The translations under genes were made by a program, and so were the position numbers. A model generated the notes under the pieces. It was not told where the DNA came from and ran no database searches. It saw only the letters and a program-made list of their open reading frames with translations. From positions 62,886 to 126,885 of the forward strand of contig NZ_KE383960.1 of the NCBI RefSeq assembly GCF_000422925.1: a stretch of 64,000 nucleotides of DNA, read 5' to 3'. This stretch comes from Paludibacterium yongneupense DSM 18731 (GTDB taxonomy: Bacteria; Pseudomonadota; Gammaproteobacteria; Burkholderiales; Chromobacteriaceae). Of this stretch, positions 37,551 to 49,063 are shown piece by piece (position 1 is the first letter of the stretch; each line of letters opens with the position of its first letter).

Positions 37551-40500
37551 GCCTGGGCCAGCGTGAGGCGGCCCGAACGGTCGAAATCCGGTCGGGCGAG
37601 CCGCGCCAGGCTCACGGAGGCCGCCAGACCGGCGACCTGCAGCGACAGCTGGCGTCGGCGCTCGCCGCTTGCGCGCAGTGCCTGCCGCAGCTCGATCTGT
37701 CGGCCATTGTCATGTGCGCGCAACAGCAAGTCGTCGTCGCGTGCGACGATGGCGAGTCCGGCTGCGCCTTCGAAATCCAGGGCCAGGCTGCTGGATCGTC
37801 CATCGAATGCATGATCGTCGAGTACGATGCGGCGGAAGTGTCGCCAGGCGCCTTCATCGATCCGATAGTCGGCATCGCCGTCTCCCCCCAGCCAGATCCG
37901 TTCGACACCGTCCAGCAGCGGCAGGTGCAGCGTATCAGGGCCTTGCCCGCGAAGAAAAAGCCAGTCGCCGACGCGGCAGGCATCGCGATAAAGCCCCTCG
38001 GTCCTGGAATTGCGATTGCGGTCGCAACTGCGCATGACTCCGTCCGCCCTGTCAAAATAATAAGCGACATCCCCCGCTGTCGAGTTGCCGATAAAGACCG
38101 GATCGCGCGCCAGCATCGAAGTGATCAGGCTATCGCTTTGCCGGCGATACCAGGCCGGGCGTGCGCCATCGAGCCGGATGACTTCCGGGTGCGGATAGCG
38201 CGCGGTGAGTGCTTGCAGAGCCGCGCGCCGCTGGCGGTCGGGGGCGTGGATGGCCGGCCAGCTGCGGTCGACGGCCAGCAAGCGGGCGCGGCCGTAGTGA
38301 TCGATGCCGAGCACTGCGCCTTCGGTGTTGAGCGCGTGCAGGTGACCGGCGACAAGGGTGGCGGAGACGATGTTTTCATTGACCAGCACGGGGGTGGCCG
38401 CCAGGGCGGCGTCGCCGAGCAGGCGGCCCTGGGGGTCGAATAGTGCCGGCAACAGCTCCGGCGCGAGCGGGGCCTGCGCGTAGATTTTTCCTGCCGAGGC
38501 ATCGAAGAGCCAGGCCAGCGCGCCGGCGTCGACGCCTATCAGCCGCGTTTCGACGTCGGCCAGTGCCGCCGGCGCGATGACGAAGCAGCGTCGCAAGCTG
38601 TCGTACCAGGCGTTGCGGGTGCGATTTTCCCCGTCGCGCAAGGCGGGTAGTGCAATGATGGCTTCGTGGCGCGCCGGCTCGTCCCCGGACAAGGCGACCA
38701 GGGCATGCCACCAGTCGCTGCGGTGGGCCTCGAACCAGGTGCGGTTGACGGCGAGCAGGTGCGTGCTGCCGTCATCGCCCAGGCGGTGCAGCACCCCCGT
38801 GTCGTCGCAGAGAACGGGGCAGCCATCGATGCTGGAGACGGAGCGCGTAGGCGGCAGTGGCAGCCGTACGGCCGCCGCCTCTCCGTTCTGGCGGTAGAGT
38901 GCGCGTTCGGATGTGGAATGGAAAAACCGGTTTTCGCCGGTCGCCTCATCCGGGGGCGGGATCAGCATCAGATCGGTGGGCAAGGTCTGACCGTCGCCCG
39001 CGCGCGGGCGCAGAATGAAACCGTCGCGCGAACGGCGCCAGGCGGGGGGGCTCGCGCTTGGCGGGTACAATGCGACCCAGGGGGCAAACTGCGCCGCTCG
39101 CGCGGTGACGCCTGCGAGCGGCTCATCTTCGTGCCCTGCATCGTGACGTCCGGCGGCCCGCTCCAGCCATTGGCGCCAGGCCGTCTCGCCGCGCATGGCC
39201 GGCGCTTCGAGTGCACAGTGCACGCCGGTGAGCGTGAGGCTGGCCCGGGCGGCGTCGAAATGGTAGAGCAAGGTCAAACCCGGGGTCCCGGGGCCGATGT
39301 GCTGCTCGATCAAGGCGCCGCCCTCCTGGTGCTGAACCTGGGTCAGGCGCGCGTCGTCGCCTTCGAACAGAAAGCGCAGCCGGGCCTTGACCATGCCGTC
39401 GTCGCCGCTGTGCCACAGCGAGGGCCGTGTGCGGTCGATGAAGAAGGCCGAATCGCTATCGATCCACAGCAATTCGGCATCGAGCGCGCGCGAGTCGGCG
39501 CCCGGTTGCAGCAGGCGCTGAGAGGCACGGTGGTAGAAGAGGCGGCCGGGCGCATTTTCGATGACGACCACATCGGCGCAGTCGCTGCGTGCCGCCAGCA
39601 CGGCCAGCAGAGCGGCGTTGCTCCGCGCAGGCGGGACGAGACGGCCCGCGTCCAGTGCGAGCAAGCGGCAGCGACCCTCGCTGCGGTCGACGCGATAGAT
39701 TTCGCCGTTGGCCTGGCGCACGCTCACGCTGTCGGCGGCAGTCTGTACCGCGATCGGAATCGATCCGATGCGAAAACCGCCGGTGGCGATGGCGGTGATG
39801 GCTCCATCGAGTGCGGCATCGACGTCAAGCATCCAGTGGGACGGCGCTTCGCCCCGGCTGTGCAGACGGTAGCCGGCGGTCGCACTCGTCAGTGTCAGCA
39901 GATAGTGCCCGCCCGCGCCGAAGAGCGTGTATGACAGATGCTTGGCAAGGGCGGGCGCGAGAGGAGGGCTCAGCAAGGTGCGTGCCGAGGCATCGAGGCG
40001 GACCTCGATCGGAGTGTCCCGGTACTCGAAATCCAGGTCGACCATGGCGACGCCGTCATTGTCGAAGAAAAAACCACCACCTTGTGCCAGACCTTGCATG
40101 ACGGCGTAGCCGGGATGGTTTCTTACCGCTTGCGGCGCGCGCTGATAGGGCTTGCGCAGGCGCTGGTAACGGTAGCGGATGAGGCTGCCCGGCGTCGCCG
40201 GCAAGACGACATGGCGCGCCCGCGGTGCGTTCAGTGCCAGCGAGGAGGCAAAGCCCAGCCGTTCCCGTAGCGGCAGCGCGCGCGAGGGATCGTCTATCAT
40301 CCGCGGTTCCAGTGTGTACAGCGTCTGGTTTTCGCCGGCAATGGCGCTATCGATATAGGTGCTGTCGAACAGCTCGGAGGCCATCAGAAGGTGATCTCCG
40401 AACTCGATGCGGCCCTGCTCGAGGTCGAGCAGCGTGATCACGCAGCCGGGGCTGGGCTCCAGCGTATCGGTGTCGGCGTGGTGTTTGCAGCCACCGTCGC

Positions 40501-43288
40501 GATGCGCGGCCGCCATGCGGGCGAAATAGTCTTCCACCGCTTCCTCGGCGGCGAGCAAGGCCTGCTGACGCTGCAGTATCTGCATGAAGGTCTGGACGGT
40601 AAAGCCGAGCAGCGCGATGGCCAGTCCGATCGGCCCGGCCGCCTCGGCGATGGCGGCGGCGCCCAGCCGTGCCGCCAGCAGCGCGCCGGCTTCGATCAGA
40701 GTCGCGCTGCCATCGAAACCGAGCTGGGTCGCGAACAAGGCTTTGTCGGCCGGGGTCATGGCATGCATGAGCTCATAGATATCGAAGCTGAAACTGGCCA
40801 GACCCAGCGCCGGACCCAGCCCGCGATTGGCCAGTTCCAGTCCGCCGTACACCGTCTGCGCGAGACGGGAGTTCGGCGCCAGCGCCCGCCCGCCATCCAG
40901 CAGGGCGTGCGCCTGCCGCGTCAGGGCGGCGATGTCGTTGAGCGCGCCATGGGTGAACTGGACCCGTCCGAGCTCGGCATGCAGCCGAATGGCATTGCCA
41001 AGAGGGTCGTCCGCTCCGACTGGCTGCTCCGGCTGGCTGAGCAGCGTTGCCAGGCCCAGACCGTAACTGAATACATGGCCGAGAGTATGGTAATCGCCGT
41101 GTCCCGAAGCCTGCAGGGCCGTCAGGCGCGTGTCGAGGCGGGACACGAAGGCGGGTAGCAACGGGTCGTCGGTAACGAGATCGTGGGTCCGGCCGCTGGC
41201 CGGATGCAACAGGCGCAGCGCGCTGCTGCCATCCGCGCGCGTGCGCAGCGATTTGAACAAGGGCAGCCAGCCGCTGTCGAGCCCGGCTTCGCGGGTCAGC
41301 CGCGCGAGCAGCTCGCGCATGCGCCCGCCTTCCAGCCTGTGATCGAACACAACATCGTCCGGCGGGAGCAGTGATCCCAGCGGCCCGGCCGAATCCAGGG
41401 GAGGGGCATCCAGCGTCGCGTCGATGCCGGGCAGGGGATCGGGGCGTACGAGCAAGGCCATGCTGACCGGGTCGAGGCTGACCACTTCGCGGGTGCCTGG
41501 GCCGTGCTGCCAGTGCGGCGGAGACCCGACGGAGACCCAGGCGCGCCCGAACTCGGTCAGCAGGACCTTACCGCGGCGGCGAACCACGTCGATGACATTG
41601 ATGCCTGCGATATGCAGCGTCTCCAGCAGAGTCTGCACAAAGCCGAGGCCGGGGCGGCAGGCGAGCAGGCTCAGGCGCTGAACGTCGCAGCCGGCCGGCA
41701 GCAACTCGGCGATGAAGGCGCCGAGTTCATCTCCGAACAGTCCGCTGACGCGACTGCTGTCTTCGCGCTCCGACAATGACTGCCCCTCGCCGACGACGAC
41801 GAGCTTGAGCGGAATCCCGGGAGCGAGACCGGGCCGCTCGGCAGGCAGCCATTGCCTGTCTTGCCAGTACTGCCAAAGTCCGTTGCGTCGCAGCCGGTAG
41901 CGGTCGGCTGCGGGCAGATAGAGTCTCATGCGACGCTCGGCGGCCAGGGCGACCTCGGGATTCGGTAGCAGCGGTTCGATCTCAAGCACCAGCACGCGCT
42001 GCAGCGCCGCTTGCGGATCGATCGCCTCTGCGCCGCTGTCGTGGTAGTCGGCCAGCAGGCTTTCGACCAGTGAGTGGGGTAGTACTTCAAGCGCGTCCGC
42101 CTCCTGTCGCCCGACCGGCGAGGCGGCGAGGGCGGACAGGGTCTGCTGGTTGACCGCCTCCGCCGGCAGGCCGCTCCGGGCGGCCATTCTGGCGACGATG
42201 GGCGTTGCCGCGCGCTGCAGGTCGCCGGCGCTGACGACCGGCCTGGCCGCCAGCTGTTGGCCGAGCAGTGAACGGGAGGACTGGGCGCCGTCATGCAAAG
42301 TGTTGAGCAGATGGCGCAATATGGAATGGGCGAATTCAGGCGCCAGAAAGGGCGAACGCCCTTGATGCGAACTTCCGGCCTGCTCCGGCTCCTCTTCCGT
42401 GCCGCTGGTTTGCATGAGCAGATGGCAGATGGTGTCGTTGAGCAGTCGCTCGCGCTCGTCGCCGAACTGGTTGGCGGCGGAGGCGACCGCCGCCTGCAGG
42501 TGCGCCCACAGTTCGGCTTCGTCGATGGCCGGGCCCAGTTCGAGTTGCACCAGGCTGTCGGCAGTCGCCGCGGCCAGGGCTTGCGGAATCAGCGGCGCGC
42601 CGGGCACCGTGCTCGGAAGCGGAGCGGCGCCGGGCGCGAACCATGTCGCAGCGAGGTGTGCTTCGCTGCGGGGAGCGATGCGGCTGCACTGCCACTGCTC
42701 GAGCAGGCGTTGGCCGACAGCTTGCAGCACGAAGTCGCTGCGCGTGTCCTGCTGGTATCCCCCGTAGTGCACCCTGAGCAAGAGATCGCTGCGTACCAGT
42801 TCGAACAATATGCTTCTGGCGGCTTCGTCCGAGGCCTCGCCGCCGCAAAGCCGCCGCACATGTTTGGCAAGGGCTTCTGCTTCAAGGGTGCCGACTTGAT
42901 GCGGCGTGCGCTGTCTGGCCAGGGAGTGGAAGGCTTCGATGAACTGGAGTTCTTCGCCAGGCAATAGAACGCTCTCAGCAACGAGAACCCGCGTCGTCGG
43001 CTGCATCTGCCATTCGAGCACATTGCGCTTTCCCGACGCAAAAAAGGGCGTACGGCGAGAGTGCAGCAGGTGCATCTGCTCCATCCGGCGCAGGTGGCCG
43101 CGCAAATTGGGCAGCAGCAAGGTGACCTTGGCCCAGCGACGTCGCCCTGGATCGCGTTCCTGGCGGCTTATATGGTGCAAGCGTGTACGTAGGGCGGACT
43201 GGGTGAAATTACCGCCGGCGCTTAATTCGACAATGACGGTCCACAGGAAATGCAGCAGCGAGTGAGGGTAGAGGGTGAGTGTGAGCAC
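37535..43288 (-). CDS. Large TcdA/TcdB-type toxin homologue, third gene of the operon
   Basis: 1917 residues. The GTG start at 43288 is chosen because the N-terminus then aligns with both paralogues ([30 protein letters not shown]) and AGGA lies upstream. Order: conserved helical/winged-helix-like region (1-200); linker with [12 protein letters not shown] (246-257); C80 cysteine-protease-like domain (about 430-600) with LLACRPG (Cys544) and VVGEGQS, where Glu501 replaces the catalytic His; delivery/pore domain (about 630-1170) with hydrophobic helices 815-905, [17 protein letters not shown] and FGAGGHYLL matching clostridial TcdB; beta-rich C-terminal part with seven aromatic hairpin units; final [13 protein letters not shown] (1901-1913) like half an EF-hand. 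No glucosyltransferase domain, signal peptide or CROP array. Starts 24 bp after the previous toxin stop. Host target unknown. Confidence 0.87.
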   Translation of the reverse strand: MLTLTLYPHSLLHFLWTVIVELSAGGNFTQSALRTRLHHISRQERDPGRRRWAKVTLLLPNLRGHLRRMEQMHLLHSRRTPFFASGKRNVLEWQMQPTTRVLVAESVLLPGEELQFIEAFHSLARQRTPHQVGTLEAEALAKHVRRLCGGEASDEAARSILFELVRSDLLLRVHYGGYQQDTRSDFVLQAVGQRLLEQWQCSRIAPRSEAHLAATWFAPGAAPLPSTVPGAPLIPQALAAATADSLVQLELGPAIDEAELWAHLQAAVASAANQFGDERERLLNDTICHLLMQTSGTEEEPEQAGSSHQGRSPFLAPEFAHSILRHLLNTLHDGAQSSRSLLGQQLAARPVVSAGDLQRAATPIVARMAARSGLPAEAVNQQTLSALAASPVGRQEADALEVLPHSLVESLLADYHDSGAEAIDPQAALQRVLVLEIEPLLPNPEVALAAERRMRLYLPAADRYRLRRNGLWQYWQDRQWLPAERPGLAPGIPLKLVVVGEGQSLSEREDSSRVSGLFGDELGAFIAELLPAGCDVQRLSLLACRPGLGFVQTLLETLHIAGINVIDVVRRRGKVLLTEFGRAWVSVGSPPHWQHGPGTREVVSLDPVSMALLVRPDPLPGIDATLDAPPLDSAGPLGSLLPPDDVVFDHRLEGGRMRELLARLTREAGLDSGWLPLFKSLRTRADGSSALRLLHPASGRTHDLVTDDPLLPAFVSRLDTRLTALQASGHGDYHTLGHVFSYGLGLATLLSQPEQPVGADDPLGNAIRLHAELGRVQFTHGALNDIAALTRQAHALLDGGRALAPNSRLAQTVYGGLELANRGLGPALGLASFSFDIYELMHAMTPADKALFATQLGFDGSATLIEAGALLAARLGAAAIAEAAGPIGLAIALLGFTVQTFMQILQRQQALLAAEEAVEDYFARMAAAHRDGGCKHHADTDTLEPSPGCVITLLDLEQGRIEFGDHLLMASELFDSTYIDSAIAGENQTLYTLEPRMIDDPSRALPLRERLGFASSLALNAPRARHVVLPATPGSLIRYRYQRLRKPYQRAPQAVRNHPGYAVMQGLAQGGGFFFDNDGVAMVDLDFEYRDTPIEVRLDASARTLLSPPLAPALAKHLSYTLFGAGGHYLLTLTSATAGYRLHSRGEAPSHWMLDVDAALDGAITAIATGGFRIGSIPIAVQTAADSVSVRQANGEIYRVDRSEGRCRLLALDAGRLVPPARSNAALLAVLAARSDCADVVVIENAPGRLFYHRASQRLLQPGADSRALDAELLWIDSDSAFFIDRTRPSLWHSGDDGMVKARLRFLFEGDDARLTQVQHQEGGALIEQHIGPGTPGLTLLYHFDAARASLTLTGVHCALEAPAMRGETAWRQWLERAAGRHDAGHEDEPLAGVTARAAQFAPWVALYPPSASPPAWRRSRDGFILRPRAGDGQTLPTDLMLIPPPDEATGENRFFHSTSERALYRQNGEAAAVRLPLPPTRSVSSIDGCPVLCDDTGVLHRLGDDGSTHLLAVNRTWFEAHRSDWWHALVALSGDEPARHEAIIALPALRDGENRTRNAWYDSLRRCFVIAPAALADVETRLIGVDAGALAWLFDASAGKIYAQAPLAPELLPALFDPQGRLLGDAALAATPVLVNENIVSATLVAGHLHALNTEGAVLGIDHYGRARLLAVDRSWPAIHAPDRQRRAALQALTARYPHPEVIRLDGARPAWYRRQSDSLITSMLARDPVFIGNSTAGDVAYYFDRADGVMRSCDRNRNSRTEGLYRDACRVGDWLFLRGQGPDTLHLPLLDGVERIWLGGDGDADYRIDEGAWRHFRRIVLDDHAFDGRSSSLALDFEGAAGLAIVARDDDLLLRAHDNGRQIELRQALRASGERRRQLSLQVAGLAASVSLARLARPDFDRSGRLTLAQAQTLK

Positions 43289-43312
43289 GATGGGTGTCCT
43301 GTTGCATGGGGT

Positions 43313-46300
43313 CTAGCCGGCACGGGCCTGTGCCAGCGTCAGGCGACCGGAGCGGTCGAAGTCGCCGTTGGCGAGCCGGGCCAGCGCGAGCGGGCCGTGG
43401 TCGCCGTCAAAACGCACTATCAGCCAACGCCAGTGTGGGTCATTCGCCGACAAGGCGTGGCGCAAGAGAATGCGTTTGCCGCCGGCCGCGCGCAACAGCA
43501 GGTCGTCGCCGCATTCGGTAACCGAAAGTTCGCCCGCGCCGGCGAAGTCCAGCTTCAGCGTGCTGCGCTGCCCGTTCGCGGCGTAGTCGTCGATCACGAT
43601 CTCATGCAAGGCATTCCAGGCGGTGGCGTCGACCCGATACCGTTCGTCGCCTTCTCCCGCCAGCCATACCCGTTCTACGCCATCGAGCGCCAACGGACGC
43701 AAGTCTCCGCCTTCGGCGCCGATCCCGCGCAGCAGCAGCCAGCGTCCGCCGCGCCAGGCATCGCGGTACAAGCGGTCGGGGAGGGTGGAAAAGCGGTCGC
43801 GCTGCATGCGCATCAAGCCATTGGCTCTGTCGAAGTAGAAGGCCGAGCGCTGCGCTGATGCGTAACCGATATAGCGCGGCGCCACGGCCATGTCGGGCAC
43901 GATCAGGCTGTCCGATGCCGGGCGGTACCAGGAGACGGGGCTGTGCTCTGAATTGCCGAGGCGGATGACCTCCGGGTGTGGATAGCGCGGCGCCAGCGCC
44001 CGCATCGATTCCTGCCGCGCGCCACGCGGCACGCGCTCGAGCCAGCGCTGACCGACGGCGACCAGGTCGCAGCGGCCGGCGGCATCGAGCTTCAGCAGCA
44101 GGCCGCCATCGCTGGTGGCCTGCAGACGCCCGCCGACGATGGCGGCATCGACGAAGTTTTCGCCGCTGAATCGCGCGAGCGCTTGCAAGGAGATCTCGCT
44201 GACCAGGCGACCCTCGCTATCGAACAGGGAGGCGGCCCACTCGGGTTCCAGCGGGGCCTGCGCACAGAGGGTTCCCGTCGCGGTATCCAGTAGCCAGGCC
44301 GAGCCGGCGGCATCGATGCCTATGAATCGCGTCGTATCCGCGCCCGCAACGGCGGGCGCGATAACGAAACGACGGCGCAGGCAGTCATACCAGACTCCGC
44401 GTTCGCGTTCCGCGGCATCGACAACCGGCGGCAGGGGCAGAGTGTTCTCGTGGCCGAAGGCCGCGTCCTCATCGCCTAGCGCGGGCAATGCGCGCCACCA
44501 GTCGTGCCGGTGGGCAGCGAACCAGGTGCGGGTCAGAGCCTGCAACTCGAAGCGCCCATCGGCAACGAGGCGGCGGACTACGCCGTCGCTGGCAATCAGC
44601 AGCAGCGTGTCTTCGATATGGGCGATACGCGTGATGGCGGGCAGTGGCAAGCACTGCGCATCCGAGCGGCCGGTCTGGTGGTAGAGCAGGCGCCGGGACG
44701 GCGAGTAGAAATACATTCCCGAGCTTTGCGCCGCCGCCAGTATCAGGTCGGAGGGAAGATCCTGGCCGAACGCCTCCAGCACCCGACCCTCGATCGGCTG
44801 CCACCACTGCGTCCCCGCCGCGCCCGCAGGCGCCCGGCGTACGACCCAGGTGGCCAGACCGGCGGGCAGGGATCCTTCCATCGCCGTCCGCCCGGGCGCC
44901 GACTCGCGTCCGGCAGCGCGCGCGAGCCAGTGCGCGAAGTCGGCGGCGGCCAGGGAAGCGGGCCAGGAGAGCGTACACTCGAGTGCGATCAGCAGGGGGG
45001 AGGCGCCCTCTTTCAGACGGTAGCGCAAAATCAGTCCTGCCTTGTCGGGCGGGCCGATCTGCTGCTCGAACACGATGCCATCCTGCTGGTGTTCGATGGC
45101 GGCGATGCGGCTGTCTTCACCCTCCAGCAGCAGGGGCATCGTGGCGAGGAGTCGGCCGGCATCGTCGCAACGCCACAAGGCGGAAGCGTGGCGATCGACA
45201 TACACGGCCGAGCCGGATTCAAGCCGAAGCAGTTCTCCCTTGCGTTGCGACGGTGTCGCCCCGGGGCGCAGCAGACGGCGGCTTGGCGCATGAAAATAGG
45301 CACGCTCCGCGCCATTGGGCGGTGCATTCTCGATCAGGACCCACTCGGCGCAGTTGCGCGCCGCCAGCAGCGCGAGTAGCGCTTGATCGTCGCGCGGCGA
45401 CGGGACTGCGCTCGCGGCATCCAGTGCGAGCAGCCGCAACAGACCGGCCGTGCGATCGAACTGCCTGAGTTCGCCGCCGGCCAGACGCAATGCGATCGTG
45501 TCGCCACCGGCGGGAACGACGATGGGAGTGGTACCCGCATGCAGAGTGCTTGCGTCATCTATCGTTACGGCGGCCTCGCCGAGGGAGGTGAGATCCAGCA
45601 GCCATTCCGACGGCGTGTTGCCCAGGGTTTCCAGGCGGTAGCCGGCAGTCGGTGCCGACAACGTCACCAGATAGCGGCCGCCGGCGCCGAGTAAATCGTA
45701 TTTGAGCCTGGGGCCGATGTCGGCTGCCAGCGCTGGCGTCGACACGATGCGCGGCGCGGGGCCGAGAACGACTTCGACACCGGTGTCGCGGTACTCGAAC
45801 TGCAGGTTCACGATCGCCATGCCGGCCCATTCCGGGTAAAAATCGCCATCGGCGCCGATGCGTCGCATCGCCTGATAGCCGGGGTTGGATGCGACTGTCG
45901 TCGGCAGAGGCGTATAGGGCTTGCGAACGCGTTGATAGCGATAGCGGATGACGGCGTCGGGCGTGGCCGGCAACACGATGTGTCTGGCCTGTGCATTGAG
46001 CAAGTCGGCTTGCGACGGCATGCCGAGACGTTCGCGCAGCGAAAGCGCGCGCGCCGGGTCGTCCATCATCTGCGGAACATGCGTCGGCAATTCCTGCGGT
46101 CTGACCAGGTCGGGGTCGATATAGCGGGATGCGACCAGTCGCGTGGCCATCACGTATTGACTGCCGAATTCGATACGGGCGCGGCCCAGGTCGAGACGGG
46201 TGACGACGAGCCCCGGGCGGGGCTGCAGCGTGTCGCTGTCTGCAGCGTAGTCGCAACCGTCGCCCTGGTGGGCGGCGGCCAGACGTGCGAAGAAGGCTTC

Positions 46301-49063
46301 GACGGCTTCTTCGGCGGCAACGAGCGCGTGGTGTCGCATGCTGGCCGCCATGGCGCTGGTGATGGCGAAGCCGATCAGCCCGATGGCCAGGCCGACGGGG
46401 CCGGCGACTTCGGCGACAAGACCGGCGCCGGTTGCCGTTGCAACGATCGCGCCGCCCTCGATAGTCAGTATCGTGGCGTCGAAACCGAGCTGGGTGGCGA
46501 ACAAGGCCTGCTCGGCCGGCGTCTGGGCATGCATGATTTCATAGATGTCGAAACCGGCGTTGGCGAGCCCCAGCAAGGGACCGAGTCCGCGGCTGGCCAG
46601 CCCGAGGCCGTCGCCGAGCGTCTGGGCAAAGCGCGAGGAGCGCGCCAGCGTCCTGCCGTCGCGCAGCAGATCGCGCGCATGCTGCGTTAGCAAGGCGACA
46701 TCGCCGAGTGCGCCGTGGGTGAACTGGATGCGGCCGAGTTCGGCATGCAGCCTGAGCGCGCGGTCGAGCGGGTCGTCGCTGGCCGTGTCGCCGCGCGCTT
46801 GCAGCAGCATGGCCAGGCCGAGACTATAGCCAAACGCGCGCTGGCTGGCGTGCCAGCTTGCCTGTGCCGTCTCGTACAGAGATGCGAGGCGGCGGTCGAG
46901 GTGGGTGGCAAAGCCGGTCCATAGGGGGTCGCGTGTTACGATGTCGCGCGTTTCATCGCCGGATGGCGACAGCAATCGCAGACGCTGGCCATCCCCATCG
47001 GAGCGCAGCGAGGCGAGCGCGGGCAGCCAGTCGCGCGGCGTTTCGTGCTCCTGCGACAGTCGATCCAGCGCATCGGACATGCGCCCCCGCCACAGACGCC
47101 CGTCGAGCAGGCTTTCCGCCGGGAGGGGAAGCGCCCCCAGCGGGCCGGCGGCATGCTGCGGCATCGTCTGCAGGCTGTCGGGGCGGGCACCGGTATCCGG
47201 GCGCACCTCTAGTACGCCGCTGGCGGGGTCCAGCGTCACGATCTCGCGTGTGCCATGGCCATGCAGCCAGCGGTTCGGGCGGTCGACCGCAACCCAGCTG
47301 CGACCTCCCGGGGCCAGCAGCACCGGCCCGCGCCGTCTTACCACATCCACCACGCCGATGCCGGCCAGATGCAGCGCCTCCAGCAGCGACTGGATGAGGC
47401 CGAGGCCGGGGCGGCAGGCGAGCAGGCTCAGCCGTTTGACCCAGGTCCCCGGCGGCAGCAATTCGGCGAGATGCTGCGCGAGTTCCTCCCCATAGCGACC
47501 GCCGATGCGGTTGCTGTCGTCGCGTGCCGAGTGGGACTGACCTTCGCCGACGAGGACGATTTTGAGCATGCGCGCGGGATCGAACAACAGGGGGCCGCTC
47601 TGCAATTCCCATGCTCCGTCATGCCAGCGTTGCCACAGTCCACCCTGTCGCAGACGGTAGCGTTCGGTCCTCGGCGGGTAATGGGCCATGCGCAGTTCGG
47701 TGGCGCGTTCAACGATGGAGTGGGCGGGATCGGGCTCTATTTCGAGTACAAGGACCCGCTGCTGGGCATTGGTTTGCCACATCCCGGTAGCGGGCGGACC
47801 GATGTCGGCCATGTCATTGAACAGGGTTTGCAACAGGTCGGGGGAGAACCGGCCGGCAGAGCCGTCGCCTACCGTCGCCGGCGGACCCGCCAGTTCCCCG
47901 GCCGCCAGCAGCAACAAGGTGTCGCTGTCCAGCCCATGGTAGTAGCCGACCTGTCGGGAGGCGCGCAGCAGCAACTCGTGCGCATCCTGTTCGGTCATCG
48001 TTCCGGAGTCAGGCGGCAGCATGCGCTGGAATACGCCGGCCGTCTCGCGTCCTGCCAGATCGTGGGCGGCGCTGAGATGCTCGCGCAGGCTGTTGACGAA
48101 ACTTGTGCTGAAGAAAGGCGAGTTGCCTGCATGCGAAGGGCCGGGCTGGTCGGGGGGAGGCATGGTTTGCGTTGCCAGTCGCAGCAGCTGAGCGACGGCC
48201 TCGTTGAGCAGCCGCGACGGATTGTCGCCGCTCTGTTCGGCTGCCGCATTGGCCTGTCCGTGCAATATCGCCCACAAGGCGGTTTCTTCGTTGACCCCGG
48301 GGGCGGGCTGCTCCAGCAGCCGCTCGGCGATCAGGGCGCCATGTCCGGAGAGAGAACTCAGAGCCGAGGCCCGCGCGGTTGCCGGCGGGGTGTCCTCCTC
48401 TTCGAGTGAGACTAGCGCGATGTCGGCCGATGCGGCACGCGGATTGAGATGGAGGCGCTGTTGGTGCAGGTCGTACAACAGCGATTGTCCGGTTGCGCTC
48501 GGACGGAAGTGGGGGGAGGGGCCGTAGGCAATTTCCGGTGTCACTCTGTTGATGAGGCGGCTTTCTATCATTTCTTCAAGTGCCAGCGTAGCCGCCGTCA
48601 CCGACGTATCGCCGCCGTGGATTTGTCGGATTTGCTGGATCAGTGCATGCATCTCCGGCAGGTTGACCTTGTTTGCCGGATGCTGCGCCAGCCAACTGTC
48701 GAGGGCTTCCAGAATGCGTATCGCCTCGCCTGTCTCCAGTGTGCTGGGAGGAACGACGACATGGGTGCCGGCTTGCAGATTCCACACGAGGCTGTGGGGG
48801 CCGCCGACGGCCCGCAAACCCGGAGCTCGCTGCGAGGTGAGCAGATGCAAGGTCGCCAGCCGGCGCAACTCCTGATCGAGTCGCGGGCGTGCCAGCATCA
48901 CGCGGGCCCAGCGCTGGCGGTCGGGGTTGCCGCTGTGCCGAGCCAGAGTGCGCAGGCGTTGGCGGACGCCATACGTGGTGATGGGGGTGTTCGTTCCCAG
49001 TTCCAGTATCACATGCCACAGGAAATACTGTGGAGAATGGGGGAGCAGGGTGGTGTTTACCAT
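43313..49063 (-). CDS. Large TcdA/TcdB-type toxin homologue, second gene of the operon
   Basis: 1916 residues from ATG 49063, with AAGGA eight bases upstream; the frame stays open far upstream but that part is the opposite phase of the preceding gene. Same plan as its neighbours: N-terminal tandem winged-helix-like region (1-200); acidic motif IALVSLEEED (215-224); DQPGPS and SPFF motifs near 305-317; C80-like domain (about 440-600) with Cys550 kept and His replaced by Glu507; delivery/pore domain (about 640-1170) with hydrophobic stretch 820-905, IVLPATP, FEYRDTGVEV and LGAGGRYLV; C-terminal aromatic hairpins such as SAFYFDRANGLMR; tail [13 protein letters not shown]. Overlaps the end of the upstream toxin by 7 bp (ATGGTAA), which implies translational coupling. 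Confidence 0.87.
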   Translation of the reverse strand: MVNTTLLPHSPQYFLWHVILELGTNTPITTYGVRQRLRTLARHSGNPDRQRWARVMLARPRLDQELRRLATLHLLTSQRAPGLRAVGGPHSLVWNLQAGTHVVVPPSTLETGEAIRILEALDSWLAQHPANKVNLPEMHALIQQIRQIHGGDTSVTAATLALEEMIESRLINRVTPEIAYGPSPHFRPSATGQSLLYDLHQQRLHLNPRAASADIALVSLEEEDTPPATARASALSSLSGHGALIAERLLEQPAPGVNEETALWAILHGQANAAAEQSGDNPSRLLNEAVAQLLRLATQTMPPPDQPGPSHAGNSPFFSTSFVNSLREHLSAAHDLAGRETAGVFQRMLPPDSGTMTEQDAHELLLRASRQVGYYHGLDSDTLLLLAAGELAGPPATVGDGSAGRFSPDLLQTLFNDMADIGPPATGMWQTNAQQRVLVLEIEPDPAHSIVERATELRMAHYPPRTERYRLRQGGLWQRWHDGAWELQSGPLLFDPARMLKIVLVGEGQSHSARDDSNRIGGRYGEELAQHLAELLPPGTWVKRLSLLACRPGLGLIQSLLEALHLAGIGVVDVVRRRGPVLLAPGGRSWVAVDRPNRWLHGHGTREIVTLDPASGVLEVRPDTGARPDSLQTMPQHAAGPLGALPLPAESLLDGRLWRGRMSDALDRLSQEHETPRDWLPALASLRSDGDGQRLRLLSPSGDETRDIVTRDPLWTGFATHLDRRLASLYETAQASWHASQRAFGYSLGLAMLLQARGDTASDDPLDRALRLHAELGRIQFTHGALGDVALLTQHARDLLRDGRTLARSSRFAQTLGDGLGLASRGLGPLLGLANAGFDIYEIMHAQTPAEQALFATQLGFDATILTIEGGAIVATATGAGLVAEVAGPVGLAIGLIGFAITSAMAASMRHHALVAAEEAVEAFFARLAAAHQGDGCDYAADSDTLQPRPGLVVTRLDLGRARIEFGSQYVMATRLVASRYIDPDLVRPQELPTHVPQMMDDPARALSLRERLGMPSQADLLNAQARHIVLPATPDAVIRYRYQRVRKPYTPLPTTVASNPGYQAMRRIGADGDFYPEWAGMAIVNLQFEYRDTGVEVVLGPAPRIVSTPALAADIGPRLKYDLLGAGGRYLVTLSAPTAGYRLETLGNTPSEWLLDLTSLGEAAVTIDDASTLHAGTTPIVVPAGGDTIALRLAGGELRQFDRTAGLLRLLALDAASAVPSPRDDQALLALLAARNCAEWVLIENAPPNGAERAYFHAPSRRLLRPGATPSQRKGELLRLESGSAVYVDRHASALWRCDDAGRLLATMPLLLEGEDSRIAAIEHQQDGIVFEQQIGPPDKAGLILRYRLKEGASPLLIALECTLSWPASLAAADFAHWLARAAGRESAPGRTAMEGSLPAGLATWVVRRAPAGAAGTQWWQPIEGRVLEAFGQDLPSDLILAAAQSSGMYFYSPSRRLLYHQTGRSDAQCLPLPAITRIAHIEDTLLLIASDGVVRRLVADGRFELQALTRTWFAAHRHDWWRALPALGDEDAAFGHENTLPLPPVVDAAERERGVWYDCLRRRFVIAPAVAGADTTRFIGIDAAGSAWLLDTATGTLCAQAPLEPEWAASLFDSEGRLVSEISLQALARFSGENFVDAAIVGGRLQATSDGGLLLKLDAAGRCDLVAVGQRWLERVPRGARQESMRALAPRYPHPEVIRLGNSEHSPVSWYRPASDSLIVPDMAVAPRYIGYASAQRSAFYFDRANGLMRMQRDRFSTLPDRLYRDAWRGGRWLLLRGIGAEGGDLRPLALDGVERVWLAGEGDERYRVDATAWNALHEIVIDDYAANGQRSTLKLDFAGAGELSVTECGDDLLLRAAGGKRILLRHALSANDPHWRWLIVRFDGDHGPLALARLANGDFDRSGRLTLAQARAG

